Positions 28,449 through 37,329 of a stretch of DNA of 64,000 bases are shown piece by piece (position 1 is the first letter of the stretch; every line of letters starts with the position of its first letter). This stretch comes from Metabacillus sp. B2-18 (GTDB lineage: Bacteria; Bacillota; Bacilli; Bacillales; Bacillaceae): the NCBI RefSeq assembly GCF_021117275.1, contig NZ_CP088245.1, forward strand, positions 5,024,001 through 5,088,000, written 5' to 3'. Both the position numbers and the translations under genes were made by a program. The notes under the pieces are model-generated. The model ran no database searches. It was given only the letters and a program-made list of their open reading frames with translations, and had not been told where the DNA came from.

Positions 28449-29978
28449 ATGGTACTTGATGCAGAAATTAAAGCACAGTTAGAACAATATCTTCAACTAC
28501 TTGAAAGTGATATTGTTCTAAAGTTTAGTGCTGGTGATGACAAGGTTTCAAGTGACATGATGGAGCTAGTGAATGAGCTAGCTTCCATGTCATCTAAAAT
28601 TACTGTTGAAAAAGCTGACTTACCAAGAACGCCAAGCTTTAGCGTGAATCGTGTTGGTGAAGAAACTGGTGTTACATTTGCTGGTATTCCTCTAGGACAT
28701 GAATTCACTTCTTTAGTGTTGGCTCTTTTACAGGTTAGTGGAAGAGCGCCTAAGGTTGATCAGAGTGTGATTGACCAAATTAAAAGCATTACTGGTGAAC
28801 ACCACTTTGAAACATACGTTAGTCTAAGCTGTCACAACTGTCCTGATGTTGTACAAGCCCTAAATATCATGAGTGTTTTAAATCCTAATATCACTCACAC
28901 AATGATTGACGGTGCAGTATACAAGGAAGAAGTTGAGCGTAAAAACGTTATGGCTGTTCCTGCTGTTTACCTAAACGCAGAATTCTTAAGCGGTGGTCGT
29001 ATGACGATTGAAGAGATTCTTGCGAAGATCGGTACAGGCCCTGATGCTTCCGAGTTTGAGAACAAAGAACCTTACGATGTTTTAGTTGTTGGAGGCGGTC
29101 CTGCAGGCTCAAGCGCGGCAATCTATGCAGCTCGTAAAGGGATTCGCACAGGTATCGTTGCTGAACGCTTCGGTGGTCAGGTTCTTGATACAATGAGCAT
29201 CGAGAACTTTATCAGTGTAAAAAGCACAGAAGGTCCTAAGCTTGCTGCAAGCCTTGAAGAGCATGTTAAAGAGTACGGTGTTGATATTATGAATCTTCAA
29301 CGTGCTAAAAGCATTGAAAAGAAAGACCTTTTCGAGCTTGAGCTTGAAAATGGCGCTGTTCTAAAAAGTAAAAGTGTTATTGTGTCAACAGGTGCTCGCT
29401 GGCGTAATGTAGGTGTTCCTGGTGAACAAGAGTTCAAAAACAAAGGTGTAGCATATTGCCCTCACTGTGATGGTCCATTGTTTGAAGGAAAACATGTGGC
29501 TGTTATCGGCGGTGGTAACTCAGGTATTGAGGCAGCAATTGACTTAGCAGGTATTGTTCAGCATGTTACCGTACTAGAGTTTAATCCAGAGCTAAAGGCT
29601 GATGAAGTGTTACAAAATCGCCTATATAGCCTTCCAAACGTAACAGTACTGAAAAACGTTCAAACAAAAGAAATCACTGGTACAGATAGTGTTAATGGTA
29701 TTACATATATTGAACGTGATACCAACGAAGAAAAGCACGTTGAATTACAGGGTGTGTTCGTTCAAATCGGTCTTGTTCCAAACACGGACTGGTTAGAAGG
29801 AGTCGTTGAGCGCAATCGTATGGGTGAGATTATCGTTAATAAGCACGGAGAAACAACCGTTCCTGGATTGTTTGCTGCTGGGGACTGCACAGATAGTGCG
29901 TATAATCAAATTATTATCTCAATGGGATCTGGAGCTACTGCAGCTTTAGGCGCATTTGATTATTTGATTAGAAATTAA
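28449..29978 (+). CDS. ahpF: Alkyl hydroperoxide reductase subunit F
   Basis: A 509-residue flavoprotein that reduces AhpC with NADH. The N-terminal tandem thioredoxin-fold part carries CHNC (about residues 128-131), followed by the FAD motif GGGPAGSSAA near 219, the redox pair CPHC near 340 and the C-terminal FAD motif GLFAAGDCTD. Ribosome site AAGGAG. Same operon as ahpC. Confidence 0.97.
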   Translation: MVLDAEIKAQLEQYLQLLESDIVLKFSAGDDKVSSDMMELVNELASMSSKITVEKADLPRTPSFSVNRVGEETGVTFAGIPLGHEFTSLVLALLQVSGRAPKVDQSVIDQIKSITGEHHFETYVSLSCHNCPDVVQALNIMSVLNPNITHTMIDGAVYKEEVERKNVMAVPAVYLNAEFLSGGRMTIEEILAKIGTGPDASEFENKEPYDVLVVGGGPAGSSAAIYAARKGIRTGIVAERFGGQVLDTMSIENFISVKSTEGPKLAASLEEHVKEYGVDIMNLQRAKSIEKKDLFELELENGAVLKSKSVIVSTGARWRNVGVPGEQEFKNKGVAYCPHCDGPLFEGKHVAVIGGGNSGIEAAIDLAGIVQHVTVLEFNPELKADEVLQNRLYSLPNVTVLKNVQTKEITGTDSVNGITYIERDTNEEKHVELQGVFVQIGLVPNTDWLEGVVERNRMGEIIVNKHGETTVPGLFAAGDCTDSAYNQIIISMGSGATAALGAFDYLIRN

Positions 29979-29981
29979 TTC

Positions 29982-30022
29982 AAATCGACTTGCATCATAT
30001 GAATGATGCAAGTCGATTTTTT
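29982..30022 (+). terminator. Terminator of ahpCF
   Basis: A near-perfect stem of about 15 bp (AAATCGACTTGCATCA against TGATGCAAGTCGATTT) followed by T residues, directly after the ahpF stop codon. Confidence 0.9.
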
Positions 30023-30031
30023 AGTTTCCAT

Positions 30032-30070
30032 AAAAAACCCTCTCTAACTACAATGGAAGAGAGGGTTTTT
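30032..30070 (-). terminator. Terminator of the GIY-YIG gene
   Basis: Stem AACCCTCTCT / AGAGAGGGTT with A/T runs on both sides, placed just past the stop of the minus-strand GIY-YIG gene. Confidence 0.75.
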
Positions 30071-30074
30071 GTTA

Positions 30075-30431
30075 TTAACGATAAAAAACTTTATCTACGT
30101 TGTACTTTGCCTTAAGTTCATTAATAATATAGGTTTCGTATATTTCTCTATGGACTGGGTCTTCCACCAAACAAACACTAATCTTAGTTACTTCATCTCT
30201 ATGTAATTTAATAGGAGAGACATTATCTTCGAAATGTTTTTTTATCCTTTGTCTTAGCTTCCTAGCCTTTCCAACAAACAATAATTCTTTTTTATCATTG
30301 TAAAACATAAAAATCCCACCTTTACCTCTAGTGATAAGGTGAAAATCAGTAAATCCGTAAATATTACTTAACTCCGGATTCTGCTGTTTGGTAATTGTAA
30401 CATCGGGTGTTGGAATCGATATTTTGATCAC
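30075..30431 (-). CDS. GIY-YIG nuclease-like small protein
   Basis: A 118-residue protein starting at GTG 30431, 7 bases after AAAGGAGGT. The central part reads GGIFMFYNDKKELLFVGKA followed by RKLRQRIKKHF, the GIY-YIG core in a diverged form (first motif GIF, second FVGKA) with the conserved Arg following. The closest type is the N-terminal nuclease module of UvrC; stand-alone versions in Bacillus are often called excision-repair endonuclease-like. Target and biological role are unknown. Lone gene. Confidence 0.7.
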   Translation of the reverse strand: MIKISIPTPDVTITKQQNPELSNIYGFTDFHLITRGKGGIFMFYNDKKELLFVGKARKLRQRIKKHFEDNVSPIKLHRDEVTKISVCLVEDPVHREIYETYIINELKAKYNVDKVFYR

Positions 30432-30600
30432 TTACATGACCTCCTTTTCTATATCCTTAAATCCTACCATTAGTTTAACACCATTATTCATTAATTATTA
30501 AATCAGATTATTTTACGTTTTCAAAACTAATTAAGTTAATAAAAAAAGACTGCCTTATTTAAAATGTACCCTTTGTAAAGGACAGTTTTAAAAAAAGGCA

Positions 30601-31452
30601 TTAAGCAGCCTGAAGAAGATGATCTCTGTATTTTACAGGGGTCATCTTTTTTAGGTTCCATTGATATCTATGATGGTTATAGTAAGTGATGTATTTGTCT
30701 ATTTCGCGTTTTAGTTCGTCCAAAGTTTTACATGGCTTAATATTTGCTTCGTCTTTAAGGTGGCCAAAGAATGATTCTATTGGTGCGTTATCCCAACAGT
30801 TTCCCCGTCTAGACATAGATTGCCGTAATCCCATTTTCTTCACAAGCTTTTGGAATCCTGGATGGGTGTAGTGAGTTCCTTGATCTGAATGAATGAGAGC
30901 GTCTTTAGCTTTCTTATAGTTTCGGTTCTTCTTTAACTTGTGCAAGGTGTTTGTAGCTAACTCCATGGTGATACGATCCGATAGATGATAAGCTAGAATT
31001 TCACCTGTTGATCCATCTTTAATTACTGATAAATAAGCTCTTTGGCCATTATGGTAATGCATATAAGTGATGTCAGTAAGAAGTACGTTATATGGAATCC
31101 CTTGCTTAAATTGGCGGTTTAATATGTTTGGCACAACGCGATGTTCTTGGGTTGCCTTCATCATTCTTTTATATGGGTTAGCTTTTCTAATAGGACAGAA
31201 AATATTGTATTTCTTCATAATTCTGCGAACACGTTTCAAATTAAAGACACACTGAAATTGACCCGCCAATGTCATCTTAATTTGGCGTGCCCCTTTCTTT
31301 CGACCTTTAAAGTGGAAGGCTTTTAAAATTAATGCTTTAGCTTCTTCATCCCTCACTTCCTGACGTTTCCTTTGTTCTTCGGACTTAGCTGAGAAATAAT
31401 TATAGTAACCACTTCGTGACACCCCGGCAACGTCACAAAGGAATTTCACCAT
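30601..31452 (-). CDS. IS3-family transposase OrfB (DDE integrase domain)
   Basis: Catalytic half of the IS3 transposase. DDE motifs are visible: LTDITYMHY, HSDQGTHYTHPGF and the final Glu in NAPIESFFGHLKDE; an HTH_21-like region precedes them. As annotated from ATG 31452 it has 283 residues, but the frame is open upstream to the A6G slippery site at 31551-31557. Translation therefore probably enters by -1 frameshifting from OrfA to give the fused transposase. No internal stop, so it may be active. Confidence 0.9.
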   Translation of the reverse strand: MVKFLCDVAGVSRSGYYNYFSAKSEEQRKRQEVRDEEAKALILKAFHFKGRKKGARQIKMTLAGQFQCVFNLKRVRRIMKKYNIFCPIRKANPYKRMMKATQEHRVVPNILNRQFKQGIPYNVLLTDITYMHYHNGQRAYLSVIKDGSTGEILAYHLSDRITMELATNTLHKLKKNRNYKKAKDALIHSDQGTHYTHPGFQKLVKKMGLRQSMSRRGNCWDNAPIESFFGHLKDEANIKPCKTLDELKREIDKYITYYNHHRYQWNLKKMTPVKYRDHLLQAA

Positions 31453-31517
31453 GTGTTTTAGGTTGTATTTTTCAATAACCTCACGAATAAGAATGTACCT
31501 CTGACTAGAAGGAAGCC

Positions 31518-31931
31518 TTACTTCTTCAGCCCCCTTTCTAACATACGAATCTTTTTTAGGAGTTCATTTTCTGCCTTTACAAGATTCATCTTAGCTTCTA
31601 ATCTTGCATACTTCTCCTCAAGGGACAGTTCTTTTACTCGCGGTCTTCCAGAATTATTTTTCCTAGTGTCTTTAAGCCCCAACAAGCCTTCAGTTTTATA
31701 AGTGTTTCTCCAACGCTCTGAAGAAGATTTAATTCTTTGCATGCCAATAATTTCAACATCAAATCCAGCTTCTTCAAAGATTTGTCTTGAAAGCTTCCCC
31801 TTACTGAATTCAGATACAAAATGTTGTTTAAACTCATCCGAGTAAGTAATTCCCTTTGAACTGACCGATTTCACATATGGGTTTTTAGATAATAGTTTGA
31901 TTTCTTTTTCTGTAAATAGCTTTTTACTCAT
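31518..31931 (-). CDS. IS3-family transposase OrfA (HTH protein)
   Basis: A 137-residue DNA-binding subunit. Start ATG 31931 follows GGAGACGGAG; the open frame continues upstream to 31982 without a better start. It has an HTH of the transposase-8 type (SDEFKQHFVSEFSKGKLSRQ) and a C-terminal leucine-zipper helix (LEEKYARLEAKMNLVKAENELLKKI). Near its end is AAAAAAG at 31551-31557, the -1 slip site that leads into OrfB. Confidence 0.88.
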   Translation of the reverse strand: MSKKLFTEKEIKLLSKNPYVKSVSSKGITYSDEFKQHFVSEFSKGKLSRQIFEEAGFDVEIIGMQRIKSSSERWRNTYKTEGLLGLKDTRKNNSGRPRVKELSLEEKYARLEAKMNLVKAENELLKKIRMLERGLKK

Positions 31932-32064
31932 GATTCTCCGTCTCCAAGTTATGTCTGTAGTTGTGATGCTTACATTATACAAAAAAGCACCCTATAGAGA
32001 GAGCACTTTTTTTAAGTGTCTACTCTATAGGGTACATTTTAATTGACAGTCTCCTTTTACATTA

Positions 32065-34638
32065 TTATTCAGTTACTACCCCGCCTGGATTTTGATAAAG
32101 AGCTCGCGCTTCATCTGCTGAAATTGCTAATCCATCATAAACACGAACTTCATCCATAAATCCTTTAAAAGGAGTATCCCAATAGTTAACACCTAAACCG
32201 AATACTGCGTCTATTGAATTAAATACATTCGGGAAATTTCCACCTGTAAATTTTTCTTCTCCATTAATATAAAATATAGCATTCCCTTCTTTAACAGTAA
32301 AAGCTAGGTGACTCCACTCTCCTACTGGAATAGTTGTATCTGTCACAGCATCAAACCATTGGTCACCGTTATGTGCCCAAACCATCGTATTGCCCCAACC
32401 TGTTTTCGGAACAACGCTAATCCAATTATTTGATGTTTCCGCTCCAAAGAAAGAGGTTGTAAATTCAGTAATTTGTTCAGGCTTTAACCACAAGGACACA
32501 GAATAAGTGTCACCTGTAATTAATCCATCACCTAAACGCAGCCCTGAATTGCCATCAAATTTTGCAGCTTTACCTGCAACACCCTCTGCAAAAGTAATTT
32601 GTCCACCACTATTATCTAATCGATTTCCTGTAACAGATGCATGTCGATTATTAACTGTTTGATCTTCTAGCGTATCATTAAAATTGTAATAACCTGATAA
32701 ACCACCTTCTTCTTCTGCAAGCACTGTAACAGAGATCGTTAAAGTATCTGTAGCATCACCAGATTCGATAGTCGCAGTTAAATCTACTATTGCATCTTCA
32801 GAATCAGAGCTTGGGCGTGTTACCACTCCATCTGCAGAGATCACCTCAGGATTAGACGATTTCCAAGTGATTTTCGCTCCTCTTGTTGCTTCTTTTGCTA
32901 GTGCTAAGTTGCTAATGACTGTTGTAGGTAAACTTGTGCTCAACTCTTGTTTGATGGCTTGAACTAATTCTTCATCAGTAGATTCCTCAGAATAACTTCC
33001 CCAAATCACGACTCCCTCATCAGACATTGCACTAATCGTCATAACCCAGCTTTGTGATGTAGGATCGTATTGACGTATAAATACGCCATCATACGTACCT
33101 TCTCCATCGATCTTTAATTGCGCTCTATACTTACCGTATAGTTTCCATTTTCCAGTTACAGCACCTGAAATAGTTCCATTTTTATTTAATTTAATCCAGC
33201 TTGACTCTGTTAATTCATTAGTGATTTCTTTTCCATGATTAATATATTTATAGTCACCAATCACATCTTTTCTAAAAACCTTTTCAATTGTTTCACCGGC
33301 ATAGCGATATGGTGTTGGCACTGGCCATTTATCTTTATTTTTAAATGTTTGATGTACACGAACCTCATGCATCTCCCCTTGTTGTGGGAAGCGAGTATGA
33401 GTAACGATAAATTCTTTTCCTAATTCTTTATCGATTAGATATGAGTTATGTCCTGGAGATAAGTAACCTGTACCGATTCCGGTACCTGCTTCACCAAGAT
33501 CTCTTTTAAATAAAAAGTTACCAATCATTTTATTTCCAATATCTTTATGATCATCATTTCCCGGGAAGTTTCCTACTCCAAGATCAAATGATTCAGGAAA
33601 AACAGCCGAGTTTCCTTTGGCATCAACATAAGGTCCATCTGGATTTTTTGATCTAAATTGTCTCATTTGATAACCGCCATCTGACGCTAAACCACCGTAT
33701 GTGATATATAAGTAATAATAGCCTGTTTCCTTATCATATACAGCATAAGTTCCTTCAGCAGATCTTCCATAGCCTGATGCTATTTTTGTTCCGAAATATC
33801 GATCAATCATTCTTCCATCTTTTGTTTTTCCATCCTTACCAGGATACTTTGGCAAGCCTGTTTTTTTATCTAATTCTAAAATAAATGTCCCACCAGACCA
33901 AGATCCGTAGGTCATGTATAAATCACCATTTTTCCCTTCAAGGATATTGGCATCAATTGCATTCGTGTAGAGCTTATTATTGTACGTACCAGTTTCTGTA
34001 AACCAATTTGGATTTACTTCGTCAATAACACCATCTTCAATAAGATCTGAAAGATTTGTATTCTCCCAATGCTTATTCACTTCACTGTTTCGATCATAGG
34101 CCTCCATATTAGTAAAACCAGAATACATTATCGTATCAACATATTTAAATGGCCCTTCAATATTTTTTGATACGGCTATTCCTATGGCAGATCTAATATA
34201 AGTAGAAGATACACTATAATACATCATGTAAGCACCTTTCGAGCCATCTTCATTTACATAATGTTTATTCCAATAAATATCAGGAGCCCAAACTGCAAAG
34301 CCACCTCTGCTATCCGCATCATCTTCTCCAGCCCATTGAAATGACTCTGCTAGGTTTGCTGACAAATCGCCATACACCTTATTATTTGGAGTTGTGTATC
34401 CATTCGTAAAATTATCCCAATTGATTAAATCTGTTGATTTAGCTGCATCAATATGTGAGCCATACACATAGTAAGTGCCCGTTTTAGGATCTTTAATGAT
34501 AGACAGATCATGTACTGAAGCATTTCTAAATTCAAGTGATTCACTATTGCTTTCTTTTTCATAGCCGAGGGTACTACTTGGTATGACTAATAACAAAAAT
34601 AAAAAAACAGATAAAAATCTTTTAAGATTATTTTTCAC
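32065..34638 (-). CDS. Secreted GH43 endo-arabinanase with lipocalin-like, Ig-like and LamG domains
   Basis: An 857-residue secreted enzyme. The start is GTG 34638, 7 bases after AAAGGAGG. It gives MKNNLKRFLSVFLFLLLVIPSS, a clear signal peptide. A GH43 propeller follows (VHDLSII with the base Asp, FAVWAPDIYWN, ANILEG, SAEGTYAVYD), then the arabinanase C-terminal beta domain (about 460-560, TGKWKLYGKYRAQLKIDGEG), a bacterial Ig-like domain (ITWKSSNPEVISADGVVTR) and a C-terminal LamG/concanavalin-like domain likely to bind polysaccharide. The first half resembles Abn2-type extracellular endo-1,5-alpha-L-arabinanases. Two AraR boxes and a cre upstream support arabinan as substrate. An IS element abuts the 3' end. 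Confidence 0.85.
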   Translation of the reverse strand: MKNNLKRFLSVFLFLLLVIPSSTLGYEKESNSESLEFRNASVHDLSIIKDPKTGTYYVYGSHIDAAKSTDLINWDNFTNGYTTPNNKVYGDLSANLAESFQWAGEDDADSRGGFAVWAPDIYWNKHYVNEDGSKGAYMMYYSVSSTYIRSAIGIAVSKNIEGPFKYVDTIMYSGFTNMEAYDRNSEVNKHWENTNLSDLIEDGVIDEVNPNWFTETGTYNNKLYTNAIDANILEGKNGDLYMTYGSWSGGTFILELDKKTGLPKYPGKDGKTKDGRMIDRYFGTKIASGYGRSAEGTYAVYDKETGYYYLYITYGGLASDGGYQMRQFRSKNPDGPYVDAKGNSAVFPESFDLGVGNFPGNDDHKDIGNKMIGNFLFKRDLGEAGTGIGTGYLSPGHNSYLIDKELGKEFIVTHTRFPQQGEMHEVRVHQTFKNKDKWPVPTPYRYAGETIEKVFRKDVIGDYKYINHGKEITNELTESSWIKLNKNGTISGAVTGKWKLYGKYRAQLKIDGEGTYDGVFIRQYDPTSQSWVMTISAMSDEGVVIWGSYSEESTDEELVQAIKQELSTSLPTTVISNLALAKEATRGAKITWKSSNPEVISADGVVTRPSSDSEDAIVDLTATIESGDATDTLTISVTVLAEEEGGLSGYYNFNDTLEDQTVNNRHASVTGNRLDNSGGQITFAEGVAGKAAKFDGNSGLRLGDGLITGDTYSVSLWLKPEQITEFTTSFFGAETSNNWISVVPKTGWGNTMVWAHNGDQWFDAVTDTTIPVGEWSHLAFTVKEGNAIFYINGEEKFTGGNFPNVFNSIDAVFGLGVNYWDTPFKGFMDEVRVYDGLAISADEARALYQNPGGVVTE

Positions 34639-34720
34639 CTTTTCTCCTCCTTTGTTCTCCATACAAAGCTCAGTATTCATTAGTGAGTATAAAATTATTA
34701 AAAGCATATACTGCACCACA

Positions 34721-34736
34721 AACTATACGTACAAGT
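34721..34736. promoter_or_regulatory. AraR box 2 in the arabinanase leader
   Basis: A 16-base near-palindrome centred on TACGTA matches the AraR operator ATTTGTACGTACAAAT at 12 of 16 positions. It lies 65 bases (about six helical turns) from the box at 34786, a spacing suitable for cooperative binding or looping. Confidence 0.65.
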
Positions 34737-34785
34737 TATTTTATTATCTATTACTCAACCTTACAATACCTCCCTTTCATTTATT

Positions 34786-34801
34786 ATTTGTACTTACAAC
34801 T
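34786..34801. promoter_or_regulatory. AraR box 1 at the arabinanase promoter
   Basis: ATTTGTACTTACAACT matches the AraR operator at 14 of 16 positions and lies directly downstream of the -10 hexamer, overlapping the transcription start. AraR releases DNA when arabinose is bound, so induction by arabinose is expected. Confidence 0.78.
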
Positions 34802-34802
34802 T

Positions 34803-34831
34803 AGTATATAAAACGCTTACATCTATAACAA
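34803..34831 (-). promoter_or_regulatory. Arabinanase promoter with cre in the spacer
   Basis: On the minus strand TTGTTA (34826-34831) and TATACT (34803-34808) are 17 bases apart. Within the spacer, TGTAAGCGTTTTAT (34808-34821) fits the CcpA cre consensus except at the last two bases, so CcpA would block polymerase directly. Confidence 0.7.
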
Positions 34832-35150
34832 TAATACTTATCTACTAATTCTTACCTACTTCTTTCTTGAGAAAATTAGGTGAATATTTACATTTATCTT
34901 ACAATCCCTACAAATTTTAATTAAATATAATAATGTATTAACTATAAAAAGCTCTTTACTCTACACACAATAGAATTATTGATTTGTTAAATAATTATCG
35001 AAAAATAATTTTACTAGTTAACCAGTACAGTAGGTCTAAAGTAACACATAAGACTTCATTGACGATTTGGTTTTTAATAAAAGTTAATCATAAAACCGCA
35101 CCGTTTATGATGCAAACGGGTTCGGTTTCCGAATACAAAACCGAGAGTAT

Positions 35151-35341
35151 AAATATGCGGAGTTTTTCCGGTTAAACTGAAAAATGAAACTCAGTTTGGG
35201 GATATAAGCGGAATTTTTCCGGTTTAGCACAGTAAAATGGTCCATTTGCCTCTTTTTCGATTAAATAGGCGAAATCTTTCCGTCTATTTAATCTATTTTT
35301 CATGCTATTTCCTCATTAAGAGGAATTTCTCCGCTTATTTC
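35151..35341. repeat. Four-unit palindromic interspersed repeat, copy B
   Basis: Units near 35151, 35201, 35263 and 35316, each of the form GCGGAA-TTTTTCCG with flanking TTAAAT/TATTT, spaced 50-62 bases. Same architecture as the copies at 13556 and 48488. The rest of the gene-free stretch 34832-35535 holds the hairpin at 35395 and nothing else recognised. Confidence 0.65.
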
Positions 35342-35394
35342 CTGACGATTCTTGAAGATTGGGAAAAGCTTAATCGGGTGCTTATCTTGGTATA

Positions 35395-35432
35395 AAAAAT
35401 GCTTGGAGCATATATATCTCCAAGCATTTTTC
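35395..35432. terminator. Terminator-like hairpin (shared with 13492)
   Basis: Stem AAATGCTTGGAG / CTCCAAGCATTT with A and T runs on both sides, nearly identical in its arms to the hairpin at 13492-13528. Here it lies 100 bases past the stop of the BmrA-like exporter, which it could terminate on the minus strand. Confidence 0.65.
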
Positions 35433-35535
35433 TTTGCTGATTTACTTGCCAAATTGCTTTTTAATCTTAGTGTGAACTACTATATGAAAAGTAATGTAGC
35501 CGGTTATTATGATGCGGTAACCTTTTTACTTCTAT

Positions 35536-37329
35536 TTAGTTATTAACAATGTGAGATGGAATCGTATGGTTCCCTACTTCTCCATTCTGAAGCTGCTGTT
35601 TTGCAAGTTTTCGATATAAATTATGATGTTCAACTAGCTCATGATGTGTGCCAACTCCTGTTATTCTTCCACCGTCTAACACAACGATTTGATCTGCGTC
35701 AACTACCGTTGAGATCCGATGTGCAATAACAAGTGTTGTTCTCCCCTTCATTAAATGCTGAAGAGCTTTTTGAACTAGGAGCTCTGAAGCACTGTCCAAG
35801 TTAGAAGTTGCTTCGTCTAATAAAAGAATCTTTGGACCACGTATTAAAGCTCGAGCAATCGCAATTCGTTGCCTTTGCCCACCAGATAATTTGATCCCTC
35901 GCTCCCCTACCTCGGTATTAAATCCTCCTGGAAGGCGGGAAATAAATTCTGAAGCATTGGCAAGTTCTGCTGCTGTTTTCATTTCTTCCTCAGAAACTTC
36001 TCTTTCCATACCGTATATAATATTTTCTCGAATTGTTCCTGACATCAATGGGCTTTCCTGAGATACATAGCTAAATTGACTACGCCATGATTTCAAATTA
36101 AAATCTTTTATATTTGTATTTCCAAATAAGATTTCCCCTGAGTTTGGAAGATAAAATCTTTCGAGTAAGGCAAATAATGTTGTTTTTCCACTTCCACTTG
36201 GACCAACAAATGCTGTTGTTTTTCCAGTAGGAATCGATAAAGTCATGTTGTTTAGAATAGAGTTGTCTTTTTTATATCCAAAGGTTACTCCTTTGAATTG
36301 GATATCTTGAGAAGGATTTGTTACATGAAGGTGTTCAGCATGTGATTCTTTATCAGAGGCCAAAATCTGCTGAACTCGCTCAGCTCCTCCCATCGCCTTT
36401 TGAAAGGCAGTAAAGAAGCCTGCCATTTGGCTAAAGGGGACAACAATTTGAAACATATAAATGATGATGGCAACCAGAGATCCGGCTGATAAAGCACCAG
36501 ATGCGACACGAACACCACCATAGCCAATTAATAAGACGAGAACAAGCATCATCGTAAAAGACATTAAAGGAGTAATGATAGCAAGAATTCGCGCTTCCTT
36601 TAAGCCATATTGAAATAAATGATCGATGCGCTTATTTCCATTTGTTTGTTCTGTTGTTTCTGCTAGAAAGGCTTTAACAAGACGAATATCAGATAATACT
36701 CTCCCTAAGTTAGCAGAAAACCCTGCCATCTCATCTTGAGTTAGCTTGGAAACTTTATACATTTTTTGTCCAAGCGGCATGATGATCGCTATCGACACTG
36801 GAACAGCAATAAGCATAATTAATGTCATCTTCCAATCTATTATAATAAGAATGACAATAGAGCCAATGATCGTAATTAATCCAGTAATAAAGGTTATCAA
36901 ATGCTGAGTAATTAACGTTTTAATTGTATTGGTATCCTGTGTAATCCGACTCATTGTATCTCCCGATTCATGTTGATCAAAATAAGGAATCGGAGAATGA
37001 AGCACATGCTGCCAAAGTCTTTTTCTAATAGAGGCGACAATAGATTCTCCTAAGTACGTCATAAAATAATAGGAAAAGCCAGATGAAACAGTTTGCACAA
37101 CAAAAGCAAAACCTAACAAAAGGATAACTGATAATTCTAAGGCTGATTGTGAGAGCTGATCCACCAGTGACTTTGTAAATAAAGGAACAACTAGCCCAGC
37201 CCCTGTCTCGAGTAAGCTAAGAACAACAGCCACACATAATATTTTGACAGGTGGCTTTGAATCTTTAATTAAAAGCCAAAAAGTACGAACATGATCCGCT
37301 TTAGGAAGGTTCTTTTGTTCCGTTTCCAT
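35536..37329 (-). CDS. bmrA: BmrA-like multidrug ABC exporter
   Basis: A 597-residue homodimeric-type ABC exporter. Six membrane helices in residues 25-310 carry the coupling motif SGDTMSRITQDTN. The ATPase domain has Walker A GPSGSGKTT (about 372), YVSQESPLMSGTIRENI, signature LSGGQRQR and Walker B ILLLDEATS. It is close to B. subtilis BmrA (YvcC). It overlaps the end of the MerR-family regulator by 29 bases, so the two are translated from one message and the exporter is presumably induced by a drug-like ligand of that regulator. Confidence 0.82.
   Translation of the reverse strand: METEQKNLPKADHVRTFWLLIKDSKPPVKILCVAVVLSLLETGAGLVVPLFTKSLVDQLSQSALELSVILLLGFAFVVQTVSSGFSYYFMTYLGESIVASIRKRLWQHVLHSPIPYFDQHESGDTMSRITQDTNTIKTLITQHLITFITGLITIIGSIVILIIIDWKMTLIMLIAVPVSIAIIMPLGQKMYKVSKLTQDEMAGFSANLGRVLSDIRLVKAFLAETTEQTNGNKRIDHLFQYGLKEARILAIITPLMSFTMMLVLVLLIGYGGVRVASGALSAGSLVAIIIYMFQIVVPFSQMAGFFTAFQKAMGGAERVQQILASDKESHAEHLHVTNPSQDIQFKGVTFGYKKDNSILNNMTLSIPTGKTTAFVGPSGSGKTTLFALLERFYLPNSGEILFGNTNIKDFNLKSWRSQFSYVSQESPLMSGTIRENIIYGMEREVSEEEMKTAAELANASEFISRLPGGFNTEVGERGIKLSGGQRQRIAIARALIRGPKILLLDEATSNLDSASELLVQKALQHLMKGRTTLVIAHRISTVVDADQIVVLDGGRITGVGTHHELVEHHNLYRKLAKQQLQNGEVGNHTIPSHIVNN

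Larger units (their letters stand above)
30547..32052 (-). mobile_element. IS3-family (IS150-like) insertion sequence
   Basis: About 1,506 bp. Terminal inverted repeats start AGACTGCC on the left and AGACTGTC on the right. Inside them both ends share AAAATGTACCCT, then GACA and an A-rich tail. Two overlapping transposase frames lie between. No clear target duplication is seen next to the ends (A-run left, CCTTTT right), so it may have moved by recombination or the flanks have changed. The right end is only 12 bases from the arabinanase stop codon. Confidence 0.85.

Noticed and set aside
28493..29300. Minus-strand frames inside ahpF
   Set aside because: Antisense shadows of a strongly conserved gene.
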